A DNA stretch of 64,000 nucleotides from JAKIWV01 sp963773945 (GTDB lineage: Archaea > Thermoplasmatota > Thermoplasmata > Lutacidiplasmatales > UBA184). Below are positions 24,886 through 33,622 of the stretch, in pieces. Position numbers and translations under genes: made by a program. The stretch covers positions 434,001 to 498,000 of the forward strand of contig CAVZDD010000003.1 of NCBI GenBank assembly GCA_963773945.1. Direction: 5' to 3'. Every line of letters starts with the position of its first letter. The first letter of the stretch is position 1. A model generated the notes under the pieces. The model saw only the letters and a list, made by a program, of their open reading frames with translations. It ran no database searches and had not been told where the DNA came from.

Positions 24886-25627
24886 GACCCTCGATCGTCG
24901 GCGCGTCCCAGAGGAGGATGCCCGGGGGGCTCTCCGCCCCGTCGACGAACCCGTGCCAGTAGACGACGGCCCCCTCGCCAAAGAGTTCGGTGTACGGGCC
25001 GAGCTGGCGCCGCAGGTTCTTGCGGAGTTCAACGTCGTCGCCGAAGTTGGCCTTCGACTCGATCCATTGGAGCTTCTGCCCGTAGAAGATGATCGGCTGC
25101 TCGAGGAGGGCGTCGGGCGTCTTCGGATATTTTCCCCGAAGATCCTTCTCCGTCTTGTAGGGGATCGAGTGCTTGTCGAGCCATCCGTAAAGCCGGGCCT
25201 CTCCGATCCGGCCCCGTTCCCGTTGCAGTTCCATTCCCTCGGGGGAGTAGACGAGGTCGTTGGCCAGCAGTTCGCGGACCTCCGACTGAAGCCGGGGGTT
25301 GGGTGCGGAGGCCGGATCAAGGAAGCACCCCCACACCTGCTTGCGGGGAAGCTGGAGCTCGCGGAGAACGATCTGGCCCAGTAAGACGGGAGGAAAATCG
25401 AGTTCGCGGGCAATCTCGAGCATCCGTCGGCCGTGGCGCCACTGGGCCAGAAGCCGCGGCATCTGTCGTTTGATGACATAGAAGCGTCGGGTGGCGTCCC
25501 GGGACACGCGTTGCGTGTGGATGATGAAGAGGAGTTCGCGGTCCACGTGGTCGGCGGCGGCAAGGCGGTCGACGTCCTCGGGGGTCTTGAGCACGTCGTA
25601 GTAACGGCGGTAGGTCTCACGGTCCAT
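24743..25627 (-). CDS. Archaeal homologue of CDIN1 (C15orf41), PD-(D/E)xK-type TPD nuclease family
   Basis: The 294 residues match the small family that includes human CDAN1-interacting nuclease 1. The family signature TPD is seen in KYPKTPDALLEQPI, followed by the QKLQWIESKANFGDD segment, where E and K form the nuclease core. An N-terminal helical/HTH-like region (residues 1-100) carries a REL-type DNA-binding look. The biochemical role in Archaea is not settled; a structure-specific DNA or RNA nuclease is the family inference. The last 45 or so residues (Arg/His/Pro-rich) lie antisense to the hisS 3' end and look non-native, so the true stop may be earlier if a base is missing near 24885. 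A TATA-like GTTTTAG is near 25695. Confidence 0.83.
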   Translation of the reverse strand: MDRETYRRYYDVLKTPEDVDRLAAADHVDRELLFIIHTQRVSRDATRRFYVIKRQMPRLLAQWRHGRRMLEIARELDFPPVLLGQIVLRELQLPRKQVWGCFLDPASAPNPRLQSEVRELLANDLVYSPEGMELQRERGRIGEARLYGWLDKHSIPYKTEKDLRGKYPKTPDALLEQPIIFYGQKLQWIESKANFGDDVELRKNLRRQLGPYTELFGEGAVVYWHGFVDGAESPPGILLWDAPTIEGLTPEVEPRRGATHAAHPTLGHARAPHPERPPEDRRSGPGGHADEPLP

Positions 25628-25715
25628 TCGGGAAAGCTCCAGTAGGGCCCGACCGAATTCGGCCGGAACGGCTCCGGGAGGCCCCTCCCGCTAAAACCCT
25701 TTGGCCGGTGGGGCG

Positions 25716-26522
25716 TTACTCTCGCCAGTCGAGGCCGACGGTCCGCAGGCCGATCTTGGGTATCGGGGGCGGTCGTCGCTTATGCCGGGTCCGTTCCATC
25801 ATCTCCTCGACGCGTCGAACCCGTTCGAGCGAGAGGTGGGTGACGTGGGCGATCTCCTCCGCCGTGCGGAGTTGCTCGAATCCAAAGAGGATCTGGTCGA
25901 GCTCAGAGTAGGGTAATCCGAGCTCCTCCTCATCGGTCTGTCCTTCCCAAAGCCCCGCCGTCGGAGCCCGCTCGCGGACCGGACGCGGGAGGCCCAGCTG
26001 GGCGGCCAGTTCACGGACCTGGGTCTTGTAGAGGTCGCCGATCGGCATCAGGTCGGCGCCGCCGTCCCCCCACTTCGTGAAATATCCCATGAGGAGCTCC
26101 GACTTGTTTCCGGTCCCGACCACAAGGAGGTGATGCTCGCGGGCCCACAGATAGTCCGCTGTCATTCGGATCCGGGCCTTTACGTTCCCCCAACTCACCC
26201 GGTCAGTGACCCCGGGAAACAGCGTCCGGAACGCCGACTCGGGGCCCCCGATCTCGAACGCATGGAACGAGATTCGAAGATGATGGGCGTAGTCCTGCAC
26301 CTCCGTACGAAGGGCGAGAGGAAAGGCCCCGTCGGGGAGCAGTAGTCCGTGCGTCCGTTCGGGGCCCACCGCGTCCCGGGCGAGGCGCGCGCAGAGCGCG
26401 GAATCGATCCCGCCGCTCAACCCGATGAGCAGGCCCTCGGCCCCCGAGTCCGCGAGATGCGCCCGCAAGAACTGATGGATCGTCGGCTCGGTGTGGGGGG
26501 AGAGCTTGGGGATGAGGCTCAC
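25716..26522 (-). CDS. nadE: NAD+ synthetase, ammonia-dependent
   Basis: NadE amidates nicotinate adenine dinucleotide to NAD using ATP and ammonia. The PP-loop is clear (LLIGLSGGIDSALCARLA, residues about 32-49), together with VVGTGNKSELLMGYFTKWGD and GDLYKTQVRELA; there is no glutaminase domain. It has 268 residues, typical for the archaeal form. I chose the GTG at 26522 because it overlaps the raSEA stop (GTGA) and the upstream extension is low in conservation. Confidence 0.95.
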   Translation of the reverse strand: MSLIPKLSPHTEPTIHQFLRAHLADSGAEGLLIGLSGGIDSALCARLARDAVGPERTHGLLLPDGAFPLALRTEVQDYAHHLRISFHAFEIGGPESAFRTLFPGVTDRVSWGNVKARIRMTADYLWAREHHLLVVGTGNKSELLMGYFTKWGDGGADLMPIGDLYKTQVRELAAQLGLPRPVRERAPTAGLWEGQTDEEELGLPYSELDQILFGFEQLRTAEEIAHVTHLSLERVRRVEEMMERTRHKRRPPPIPKIGLRTVGLDWRE

Positions 26523-27538
26523 GCCTCCACCCCCAGGGGTTCGAGCTGGCCATCGGTGCGCCACTCTGCTTCGCACGCGCAGTGCGGCCCCTCGAGCCCA
26601 TCGAAGCGCTGGGAGAGCGACGCCTCCTCCAACGACGAGAGGACAGCGCGGTCACACGTTCCGCAATTGTGGGGTCCGCGGGCTAAGCCGCCGGCGGTCG
26701 GGAAGGTCACTAGACGGGTGGTGCCCCGGCTCCGGGCCGAGCGGCGCATCACTTCGGAGAGACTCCAGAGCCACGGGGGCCGGTAGCGTCCCCGGTGGTA
26801 CAGCCATTCCACGACGGTACCGTTCTGAATGTGCACCGGATTGACCGATAGGGCGTCGAAATGCGGTGCGGCGACGTTGACGGACGTCACGACATCCTCG
26901 ATCGCCTCGCGCTCGGTGAGGTACGGAGGCTTCAGCAGGAAGTACCCTTTCGCGCGCAGTCCGAGGGAGCGGACCCGGTCCGCCGCTGAGAGGTACGCTT
27001 CCGGCGGAGAGTTCTTGTTCACGTATCGGAGCAGTACCTCCGGCTGGGTGCTCTCGAGACCGAGCGCCACTTCTAGTTCGCCCGGGAACGCCTGGTGCAG
27101 CGGACCGAGATTTTCCGAGGTCGCGAATTCCGGAAGCGTTTCGAACAGTAACCGGCGGGCCCGACCCGCGAATCCTTCCAGGAAGCGTTGGCGGGAAACG
27201 GGATCGACCTCGCGGTCGTCAAGGAAGCTTCCGGAGGTGTAGATCTTGACATACGGTTCGCCCCGGTATTCCCGAAGGGCGGCCGCCAGTTGCTGCCCCA
27301 GCTCCTCCGGCGTGGCGGAGCGGCCGAGGGTGTCCTTCGCGTAGCCGCACATCGAGCAGCCCTTGAGGTCCGCCCAGTAGCAGCCGCGCGTCCGAAGGAT
27401 GAGCACGAACGCCCGGACCCGCCCCTCGCCGAGCGCTTCCGCCTCGGTCCACTGATTGACATACTGGCTCGCCGAGACGACACCCGCGGGCGGGGGGCGC
27501 CGGTCCTGCGCGATCGAGCGCGCCACGGAGACCGGCAT
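26519..27538 (-). CDS. raSEA: Archaeosine synthase radical SAM subunit RaSEA
   Basis: RaSEA works with ArcS to convert lysine-modified preQ0 at position 15 of tRNA into archaeosine. The 339-residue protein has the family's long cluster motif RGCYWADLKGCSMCGYAKD (Cys ligands near residues 53, 61 and 64) and the downstream KIYTSGSFLDDREV and LGLESTQPEVLLRYVNK segments of the radical SAM barrel. Two extra Cys pairs near the end (NCGTCDRAV, HCACEAEW) may bind another metal. It sits between ribK (1-bp gap) and nadE (4-bp overlap). Confidence 0.92.
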   Translation of the reverse strand: MPVSVARSIAQDRRPPPAGVVSASQYVNQWTEAEALGEGRVRAFVLILRTRGCYWADLKGCSMCGYAKDTLGRSATPEELGQQLAAALREYRGEPYVKIYTSGSFLDDREVDPVSRQRFLEGFAGRARRLLFETLPEFATSENLGPLHQAFPGELEVALGLESTQPEVLLRYVNKNSPPEAYLSAADRVRSLGLRAKGYFLLKPPYLTEREAIEDVVTSVNVAAPHFDALSVNPVHIQNGTVVEWLYHRGRYRPPWLWSLSEVMRRSARSRGTTRLVTFPTAGGLARGPHNCGTCDRAVLSSLEEASLSQRFDGLEGPHCACEAEWRTDGQLEPLGVEA

Positions 27539-27539
27539 C

Positions 27540-28226
27540 TCAGGACTCCTCGATCTCGACGGAGACGCTGTCGCCGTCCTTGACGCTCAGCGATTCGCGG
27601 AGCGACTCCGGCGCGATGAGTTCGACCACGTCCTGGTAATGGCTCCGGTCGGGCCGGATGAGATGGCACGGCCGGCCGTTGATACGCCCCCCGTAGCAGG
27701 TCGCGCCGCCGAACGTCCGCCCGCTGGCCTGGAACCCGTCGATGCGGATGCCGTCCCAGTGACGGAGACCGTCGGTCCGGAGCAACTCCTTCGGGTCGAC
27801 CCGGACGTTGAGCGTTCCAGGGAATGGCGTGTATCCCAACCGCTCCTGGAACTGCACGATGTACCCGGGTTGACTCAGATGGTACCGCCCTTCGCCAAGG
27901 CCAGAAGCGACCAGGCCCGAGAACCGAAGACGCGAGGGTCCCTCGAACACGCGCTGGTACGCATGGAACTCCTTGCGGAGCACTTCCACACCGGCCGGCA
28001 TGAGGGTGAGGCGTTGCTTCCGGGCCCCGAGCGATCGGGAGATGAGCCCCTGCTTCGCGAGCTCGACCAGGTACCGGTCGGCCGCTTGCTGACTCACCTC
28101 GAGGTGCTCGCCCACTTCGCGAGACGTGATCTCGACCGGCGTCCGCTCGGCGCCGCCATGCGCCAGGAACCGGAGGAGGCGCAACTCCTCGGCTTTGACT
28201 CGAGGGCCCTTGGGTCGGCCGGTCAT
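27540..28226 (-). CDS. ribK: CTP-dependent riboflavin kinase with N-terminal HTH domain
   Basis: The archaeal riboflavin kinase uses CTP to make FMN. Residues 1-95 form a winged helix (REVGEHLEVSQQAADRYLVEL), and the C-terminal 130 residues are the RibK barrel with GLGEGRYHLSQPGY, LGYTPFPGTLNVRVD, GATCYGGRINGRPCHLI and DVVELIAPESLRE. ATG 28226 was chosen over a longer frame that runs into the lsm gene. HTH-RibK fusions are common in Euryarchaeota and may let the protein act as a flavin-responsive regulator, which is inferred rather than seen. Confidence 0.95.
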   Translation of the reverse strand: MTGRPKGPRVKAEELRLLRFLAHGGAERTPVEITSREVGEHLEVSQQAADRYLVELAKQGLISRSLGARKQRLTLMPAGVEVLRKEFHAYQRVFEGPSRLRFSGLVASGLGEGRYHLSQPGYIVQFQERLGYTPFPGTLNVRVDPKELLRTDGLRHWDGIRIDGFQASGRTFGGATCYGGRINGRPCHLIRPDRSHYQDVVELIAPESLRESLSVKDGDSVSVEIEES

Positions 28227-28245
28227 CCCGACGGCCTCCTGCGGT

Positions 28246-28485
28246 CTAGTTCCGCTTGGGAGGGAGTCCGCCGGAGGCGGTGAGGGTGATAACGTTCGAC
28301 CCCCGCACCAGGACCCGGCCCAGTCGGCGGGAACCGTCGGCCGTGGTCTCCTCCACATCGTCCAAAACGAGGTTCATGTGCTCGTCGAGCCCGAGGAGGC
28401 GGCCGGCCAACTCGCGGGCGTCCTTGAGGCGAAGGGAGACCCGCTGATCGACGACCCGTTCGAGCAATCCTGATGGCGTCGACAT
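28246..28485 (-). CDS. Sm-like RNA-binding protein (LSm/SmAP)
   Basis: This 79-residue protein is of archaeal SmAP size and is expected to form a ring that binds U-rich RNA. The Sm1 motif is VSLRLKDARELAGRLLGLDEHMN with the diagnostic D-x-H-x-N, and Sm2 is GRVLVRGSNVITL. It leads the lsm-ribK-raSEA-nadE gene string. The ATG at 28485 is 27 bases after a TATA-like box. Confidence 0.93.
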   Translation of the reverse strand: MSTPSGLLERVVDQRVSLRLKDARELAGRLLGLDEHMNLVLDDVEETTADGSRRLGRVLVRGSNVITLTASGGLPPKRN

Positions 28486-28511
28486 CGTGGCGTCGAGGAC
28501 CCGGGCGCGAT

Positions 28512-28519
28512 GGATAAGG
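28512..28519 (-). promoter_or_regulatory. TATA-like box of the lsm-ribK-raSEA-nadE operon
   Basis: CCTTATCC on the minus strand lies 27 bases before the lsm ATG. It also covers the furthest upstream ATG (28510) of the divergent citrate synthase frame, which argues that citrate synthase starts further in. Confidence 0.45.
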
Positions 28520-28587
28520 CTTTCAGGGAGCGGAACGACGGAGACTCCTTTACTGAGGGCCGGTCTCTCCCTCTGGCCCCGCACGAG

Positions 28588-29700
28588 GTGGAAACACAGG
28601 TGAGCGCGGACTTGGAAACCGCGGGGTTCGGAGCCACCTCGATCACCGGTATCGATGGGGCCCGCGGGGTGCTGACCTATCGAGGGTATCGGATCGGCGA
28701 GATTGTCCGAGACCTCGGGTACGAGGGGACTACCGCGCTCCTGCTCTCGGGGGTTCGTCCCGGGGAACCCACGGCCCGGGACATAGGGCCCGAGCTCCGC
28801 TCCCGGCGGGGACTGCCCTCCGACCTCGAGCGCCTGCTCGAAGCGTTACCGGAGGCCACCCCGCCCATCGACGGATTTCGGACCGCGGTCTCCGCGATGG
28901 ACGATGTCGCCCGGATCTACCCTCCCACAGTGCACGAATGCCTCGACGTCATTGCCCGGAGTCCGACCATCGTCGCGAGGCTCCACCACCGGTCCGTTCG
29001 GTCGCGAACCCCGCCGCCCGACCCTCACCTCGGTCACGTGGCCAACTACCTCTGGATGGTGCTGGGGACGGAACCGGCTCCGGAGAAGGTCCGCGCGCTG
29101 GAGCGCTATTTCGTGCTCCTCGCGGACCATGGCATCTCGGCCTCGACCTTCGCGCTGCGGATTGTCCTGTCCACCCGATCCGACCTCGCATCCGCCACGT
29201 CCGCCGCGCTCGGGGCGCTGAAAGGACCCCTCCACGGCGGGGCGCCGCCCGAGGTCCTGGAGATGTTGGACGCCGTAGGTTCCGTCGACCAGGTCGAGGC
29301 CTGGGTCGACCGGGCGTTGGGGGAGCGTGGGCGACTCTTCGGCTTCGGCCATCCGACCTATCGGGTCGAGGATCCCCGCGCCACCTTGCTCCGCGGCTTC
29401 GCGAAGGAGGTCGCGGCGCCGGCCCGTTTCGCGTTGGCGCGGCGGTTCGAGGAGGTAGCCCTCGAGCGTCTGGCGACCCGACGGCCCGAGCAGCCCTTGT
29501 TTACGAACGTCGATTTCTACGGCGCCGTGCTGCTCGAAGCCGTCGGCCTTCCCCGCGAGCTGTTCACGCCGACCTTTGCGCTCGCCCGCACCGCCGGCTG
29601 GTCGGCCCACGCGCTCGAGCAAGTGGCGCAGAATCGGCTCGTGCGGCCACCGGAGCGGTACGTCGGGCTGTCGCCCCGGCCCTGGAACGACCCGACCTGA
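28588..29700 (+). CDS. Citrate synthase family enzyme
   Basis: This enzyme condenses acetyl-CoA with oxaloacetate (or, in the 2-methylcitrate form, propionyl-CoA). Catalytic residues are in place: the first His in LKGPLHGGAPPEV, the second in GFGHPTYRVEDPR and the Asp in FTNVDFYGAVLLEAVG; the substrate Arg is in RTAGWSAHALEQ. From GTG 28588 there are 370 residues, close to the family norm. A frame-compatible ATG at 28510 sits inside the divergent lsm promoter and would add 26 unconserved residues. GTG 28600 is another option. It probably feeds the same central carbon flow as the oxidoreductase at 17.3-20 kb. Confidence 0.9.
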   Translation: METQVSADLETAGFGATSITGIDGARGVLTYRGYRIGEIVRDLGYEGTTALLLSGVRPGEPTARDIGPELRSRRGLPSDLERLLEALPEATPPIDGFRTAVSAMDDVARIYPPTVHECLDVIARSPTIVARLHHRSVRSRTPPPDPHLGHVANYLWMVLGTEPAPEKVRALERYFVLLADHGISASTFALRIVLSTRSDLASATSAALGALKGPLHGGAPPEVLEMLDAVGSVDQVEAWVDRALGERGRLFGFGHPTYRVEDPRATLLRGFAKEVAAPARFALARRFEEVALERLATRRPEQPLFTNVDFYGAVLLEAVGLPRELFTPTFALARTAGWSAHALEQVAQNRLVRPPERYVGLSPRPWNDPT

Positions 29701-29724
29701 GGCCCGCTCCGGGGCCGGCCGGGC

Positions 29725-31635
29725 TCAGCTCTCGGTCTTCTCGTCGCCCGGGGGACTGTCGACGACCTTGAAGTCGGCGTCCACGGGGCCGCTTCCCTGG
29801 GGCGGAGGGGAGCCGCTGTCGGTCGGCCCGCTCGACTCCTCGGGCGGGCTGGTGGGCGGCGGGGCCGATTGACCTTGCTGGGCGGCCGCCTCGTAGAGCT
29901 TCGTCGAGATCTCGTGGATCGTCTTCGTGAGGTCATCGGTCTTCTGCTTCAGCATCGAGAGGTCCTTGCTGTCTAGGACCGCCCGGAGCTCCTCCAGCTT
30001 GGTCCGAACCGCCGCGGCGTCCGCCTCCGGGATCTTGTCCTTCGCATCGGTCAGGATCCGCTCGGCTTCGTAGGTCAGCGCCTCGGCTCGGTTCCGGGTC
30101 TCGGCCTGGTCGTGGCGGCCCTTGTCCTCCGCGGCGAACTGCTCGGCCTGCTTGAGCATCCGGTCGATGTCCTCCTTCGAGAGTTTTGTCGACGCGGTGA
30201 TCGTGATGCCCTGCTTCTTGCTCGTGGCCAGGTCCTTCGCGGAAACGTTCAGGATGCCGTTCGCGTCGATATCGAACGAGACCTCGACCTGGGGGACGCC
30301 CCGGGGCGCCAGGGGAATACCGGTCAACATGAAGTTCCCGAGGGCCACGTTGTCGGCGGCCATCGGTCGCTCGCCCTGGAAGACCTTGATTTCGACCGAG
30401 CTCTGGCTATCCGCCGCGGTCGTGAAGATCTGGCTCTTCCGAGTCGGGATCGTGGTGTTCCGCTCGATGAGCTTCGTGAACACGCCGCCCATCGTTTCAA
30501 CGCCGAGGGAGAGGGGCGTCACGTCGAGGAGCAGGATGTCCTTGACCTCGCCCGCCAGAACGCCTGCCTGGATCGAGGCGCCCATCGCGACGCACTCCAT
30601 CGGGTCGACGCCGTGCTCGATCGGCCGCCCGATCAGCTGTTCCACGAACTTCTGAACCATCGGCATCCGGGTCGGTCCCCCGACAAGGATGATCCGGTCG
30701 ATCTGCTCCTTCGCCAGTTTCCCGTCGGCGATCGATTGCTCGACCGGTTGCCGGCATCGGTCGATGAGGGGGCGGAGCAGCTCCTCGAGCTTGGCCCGGG
30801 TGAGCGTCAGCGCGAGGTGCTTGGGTCCGTCGCTCGTGGCGGTGAGGAACGGCAGGTTGATCTGAGTCTCGAGCGTCGAGGACAGCTCGATCTTGGCCTT
30901 CTCAGCGGCGTCCCGGACCCGCTGCATTGCCATCTTGTCGGAGCGGATGTCGATGCCCGATTCCTTCCGGAACTCGCCCGCGACGAAATCGGCGAGCGTC
31001 GTGTCCATGTCGGTTCCGCCCAACTGGGTGTCTCCGCTGGTCGATACAACCTCGAAGACGCCCTCGCCGAACTCCATGATGGTGACATCGAGCGTGCCGC
31101 CCCCCAGGTCGAACACGAGGATCTTCTGGGACTTCCCGCCCTTATCGAGGCCGTACGCAAGTGACGCGGCCGTCGGCTCGTTGATGATCCGGACGACCTC
31201 GAGGCCGGCGATCTGGCCGGCGTCCTTGGTCGCCTGCCGCTGGTTGTCGTTGAAATACGCGGGGACCGTGATGACGGCCTTCTGGACCTTCTCGCCGAGG
31301 AAAGCCTCGGCATCCCGCTTGATCTTCTGGAGGAGGAACGCCGAGAGCTGCTGAGGGGTGTACTCCTTCCCGTCGGGTCCGCGGTACCGGTAGTCGGTAC
31401 CCATCTTCCGCTTGAAGGCGGTGAACGTGTACTGGGCGTTCGAGACGGCCTGCCGTCGGGCGGGTTCGCCCACGATCAGTTGCCCGTCCTTGGCAAAGGC
31501 GACGTACGAAGGAAACGCCTTCCCGCCGCCGACGGTCGTGCCTTCCGCGCTGGGCACGATGACGGGGCGTCCGGCTTCCAAGACGGCCGCCGCCGAGTTG
31601 CTCGTTCCGAGGTCGATACCGATGATTTTCGACAT
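29725..31635 (-). CDS. dnaK: Chaperone DnaK (Hsp70)
   Basis: This ATP-driven chaperone has 636 residues. The ATPase domain shows IGIDLGTSNSAAAVLE at the start, VPAYFNDNQRQATKDAG, LVFDLGGGTLDVTI and ILVGGPTRMPMV. The substrate domain has DVTPLSLGVETMGG and IERNTTIPTRKSQ, and an acidic, Pro/Ser-rich C-terminal tail follows. The gene stands alone here; grpE and dnaJ are not adjacent. Most hyperthermophilic archaea lack DnaK, so it points to a mesophilic or moderate lineage such as many Thermoplasmatota. A TATA box lies about 65 bases upstream, just beyond the end of the neighbouring gene. Confidence 0.97.
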   Translation of the reverse strand: MSKIIGIDLGTSNSAAAVLEAGRPVIVPSAEGTTVGGGKAFPSYVAFAKDGQLIVGEPARRQAVSNAQYTFTAFKRKMGTDYRYRGPDGKEYTPQQLSAFLLQKIKRDAEAFLGEKVQKAVITVPAYFNDNQRQATKDAGQIAGLEVVRIINEPTAASLAYGLDKGGKSQKILVFDLGGGTLDVTIMEFGEGVFEVVSTSGDTQLGGTDMDTTLADFVAGEFRKESGIDIRSDKMAMQRVRDAAEKAKIELSSTLETQINLPFLTATSDGPKHLALTLTRAKLEELLRPLIDRCRQPVEQSIADGKLAKEQIDRIILVGGPTRMPMVQKFVEQLIGRPIEHGVDPMECVAMGASIQAGVLAGEVKDILLLDVTPLSLGVETMGGVFTKLIERNTTIPTRKSQIFTTAADSQSSVEIKVFQGERPMAADNVALGNFMLTGIPLAPRGVPQVEVSFDIDANGILNVSAKDLATSKKQGITITASTKLSKEDIDRMLKQAEQFAAEDKGRHDQAETRNRAEALTYEAERILTDAKDKIPEADAAAVRTKLEELRAVLDSKDLSMLKQKTDDLTKTIHEISTKLYEAAAQQGQSAPPPTSPPEESSGPTDSGSPPPQGSGPVDADFKVVDSPPGDEKTES

Positions 31636-31700
31636 AACTGGGGTTCCTCTCTGTAGGTGGCGCCAGGGGGCGCTAGAGCAGTAGGAGGATGCCTACACTA

Positions 31701-31709
31701 CTATAAGAA
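31701..31709 (-). promoter_or_regulatory. TATA box of dnaK
   Basis: TTCTTATAG on the minus strand lies between the stop of the upstream membrane-protein gene (31712) and the dnaK ATG (31635), leaving a leader of about 40 nt. Confidence 0.5.
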
Positions 31710-31711
31710 GG

Positions 31712-32269
31712 CTACTTGGTCCCCAAGGGCGGCGCCGGAGCCTGGGCCGTCTGGTAGAGGCGGTACGTTCCGATGGCGCGTCCAACCACGAGCCCAGAGC
31801 TGACCGAGAACAGGGCTTGGATGAGCACCACGACCACCGAGGCGGTCGCGGAGAGCGCTCCTGTCGGGGCGACAAACTCGACCGAAGCAGGGTCGAAGTA
31901 CGCGGCAAGCCCGAGTCGGACCACCCAAAGAGCGAGGTAGAAGGCGATCAGCTCGATCCCGTACTGGTAGTACCAGGCGCCATCGTCCCTTCGAGACACT
32001 CGGACCAGACGGCCGGCAATCGGGAGCGTCGTGACGGCCGACGCGATGAGGACAACGACGTCCACCACCGTCCAGACCGGAAACGCCCACGGCACGGTGG
32101 CGATCGTCTCGAATTCGGTCTCCAAATAGAGGAGAACGATCAGGACCGGAAAAAACATCACCCGAGTCGACGAGTACATCCGGCCCTGGTAGCTACCGTA
32201 CGAACGGACGGCGATCCAAACGGCCAGGACGGCCTGGATCCCGACGGCCACCTCTAACTGACTCGGCAT
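31712..32269 (-). CDS. Polytopic membrane protein of unknown function
   Basis: The 185 residues have about five transmembrane segments: LEVAVGIQAVLAVWIAV; FFPVLIVLLYL; a stretch around VWTVVDVVVLIASAVTTLPIA; GIELIAFYLALWVVRLGLA; and ATASVVVVLIQALF to the end. The layout is reminiscent of DUF1453/CcdC-like small membrane proteins, but the match is loose. ATG 32269 is preceded by an A/T-rich GGATATG near 32320. It is oriented toward dnaK, which has its own promoter. Confidence 0.65.
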   Translation of the reverse strand: MPSQLEVAVGIQAVLAVWIAVRSYGSYQGRMYSSTRVMFFPVLIVLLYLETEFETIATVPWAFPVWTVVDVVVLIASAVTTLPIAGRLVRVSRRDDGAWYYQYGIELIAFYLALWVVRLGLAAYFDPASVEFVAPTGALSATASVVVVLIQALFSVSSGLVVGRAIGTYRLYQTAQAPAPPLGTK

Positions 32270-32386
32270 CGCAGCCCTTGGGCGCCGCGCCCAATTCCCG
32301 CTCCGCCCAGTGCGACATATCCTTTCGCTCCCGTCACTCTGCGAGCGTCCCCGTCCGGGCCCACGCCCCCGAGGGTCGTGGGGGTC

Positions 32387-32394
32387 GTTATTAG
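32387..32394 (+). promoter_or_regulatory. TATA box of the M20 hydrolase gene
   Basis: GTTATTAG lies 26 bases before the ATG at 32420, the spacing of a leaderless start. Confidence 0.5.
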
Positions 32395-32419
32395 ACCGGG
32401 GCCGTTCGAGACCTTCGCG

Positions 32420-33622
32420 ATGGCCCGGGCGAAGACCCACTGGACCCGGGAGGCGCGTCGCCAACTCCCCGCCCTACGCGCCTGGAGGGCCGATTTTCAT
32501 CGGGAACCCGAACTGTCCAACCAGGAAACACGCACTCGCGCAAAGGTCCTGAAAGCGCTGGCCGGCCTCGGCGTCCCGACGAAGACCTTCGGAGATGCTT
32601 TCAACGGCGTTGTCGGGCTGATCGAATCTGACCGCCCGGGCGCCGTAGTGGCCCTGCGGGCCGACATGGATGCCCTGCCGATCACGGAAGAGACGCACGC
32701 CCCTTTCGCCTCCCGGTTCGAGGGCCAGATGCACGCCTGCGGCCACGACGTCCACATGGCGTGCCTGCTGGGAGCCGCGTCGGTCCTGGTGCGAAACAAG
32801 GCGAGTCTGCGCGGCAGCATCAAATTGATTTTTCAACCGGCGGAGGAAGAGGGCGGACGCGGGGGCGCCCTCCCGCTGCTCGAACGGGGGGCGTTTGCGA
32901 ACCCGCACGTCGACTATGTTCTCGGCCAACACGTCGCCTCCGAGGTGCCGTTGGGAACCGTGGGATGGAAGAAGGGAGCTCTCATGGCGGCGCCCGACAC
33001 GTTCCGGATTCGCGTCAGCGGTACCCCGGGGCATGCGTCCACCCCGCACCAGGGACCGGACGCCGTGCTCGCCGCCGCGGAGATCGTGACCGGGCTTCAG
33101 GCGATGGTGAGCCGGGTTCGGAACCCCGTGGACCCGGTCGTCGTCACCGTAGGCACCATCCACGGCGGGACCCGGCACAACATCATTCCTCGCGAGGTCG
33201 AACTCACCGGGACGGTCCGGACCGTCGACCCGAAGACCCGCCTCCGGGCGGAGGCCTGGATCCGGCGGCGCGTCCGCATGCTGGCGGGGAGCATGGGCGC
33301 CTCCGTGCGGATCCGGTACCAACACGGCTATCCGGTGCTCGTCAACGATTCGGCGGCCACCCAACGGGTCGTGGACGCGCTGGCCCTCGAGTTCGGCCCC
33401 GAGCGGCTGTTGGAGCTCAAACACCCCGGTATGGGAGGTGAGGACTTCGCCCGGTACTTGGAGCGAGTACCCGGCACGTTCCTTCGGCTCGGCGTGGCCA
33501 GTCCGACGATGACGGCCTCGTCTCACAGCTCGACGTTTTTCCCGGCGGACTCGGCCCTGGTCGTCGGGACGGCCACCTTGGTCGCCGGCGCGCTGGGACT
33601 TCAGGCGGGCGCGAACGCGTGA
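32420..33622 (+). CDS. M20D-family metallo-amidohydrolase
   Basis: This zinc-dependent hydrolase of the IAA-amino acid hydrolase / hippurate hydrolase / thermostable carboxypeptidase group has 400 residues. Metal and catalytic residues appear in ALRADMDALPI, MHACGHDVHMACLLG, IFQPAEEEGGRGGAL, LGQHVASEVPLG and PGMGGEDFARYLE; a dimerisation domain with GTPGHASTPHQG lies between. It cleaves an N-acyl or peptide bond of an unidentified substrate. Its stop codon overlaps the start of the class V aminotransferase (GTGA), so the two are probably coupled. Confidence 0.9.
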   Translation: MARAKTHWTREARRQLPALRAWRADFHREPELSNQETRTRAKVLKALAGLGVPTKTFGDAFNGVVGLIESDRPGAVVALRADMDALPITEETHAPFASRFEGQMHACGHDVHMACLLGAASVLVRNKASLRGSIKLIFQPAEEEGGRGGALPLLERGAFANPHVDYVLGQHVASEVPLGTVGWKKGALMAAPDTFRIRVSGTPGHASTPHQGPDAVLAAAEIVTGLQAMVSRVRNPVDPVVVTVGTIHGGTRHNIIPREVELTGTVRTVDPKTRLRAEAWIRRRVRMLAGSMGASVRIRYQHGYPVLVNDSAATQRVVDALALEFGPERLLELKHPGMGGEDFARYLERVPGTFLRLGVASPTMTASSHSSTFFPADSALVVGTATLVAGALGLQAGANA

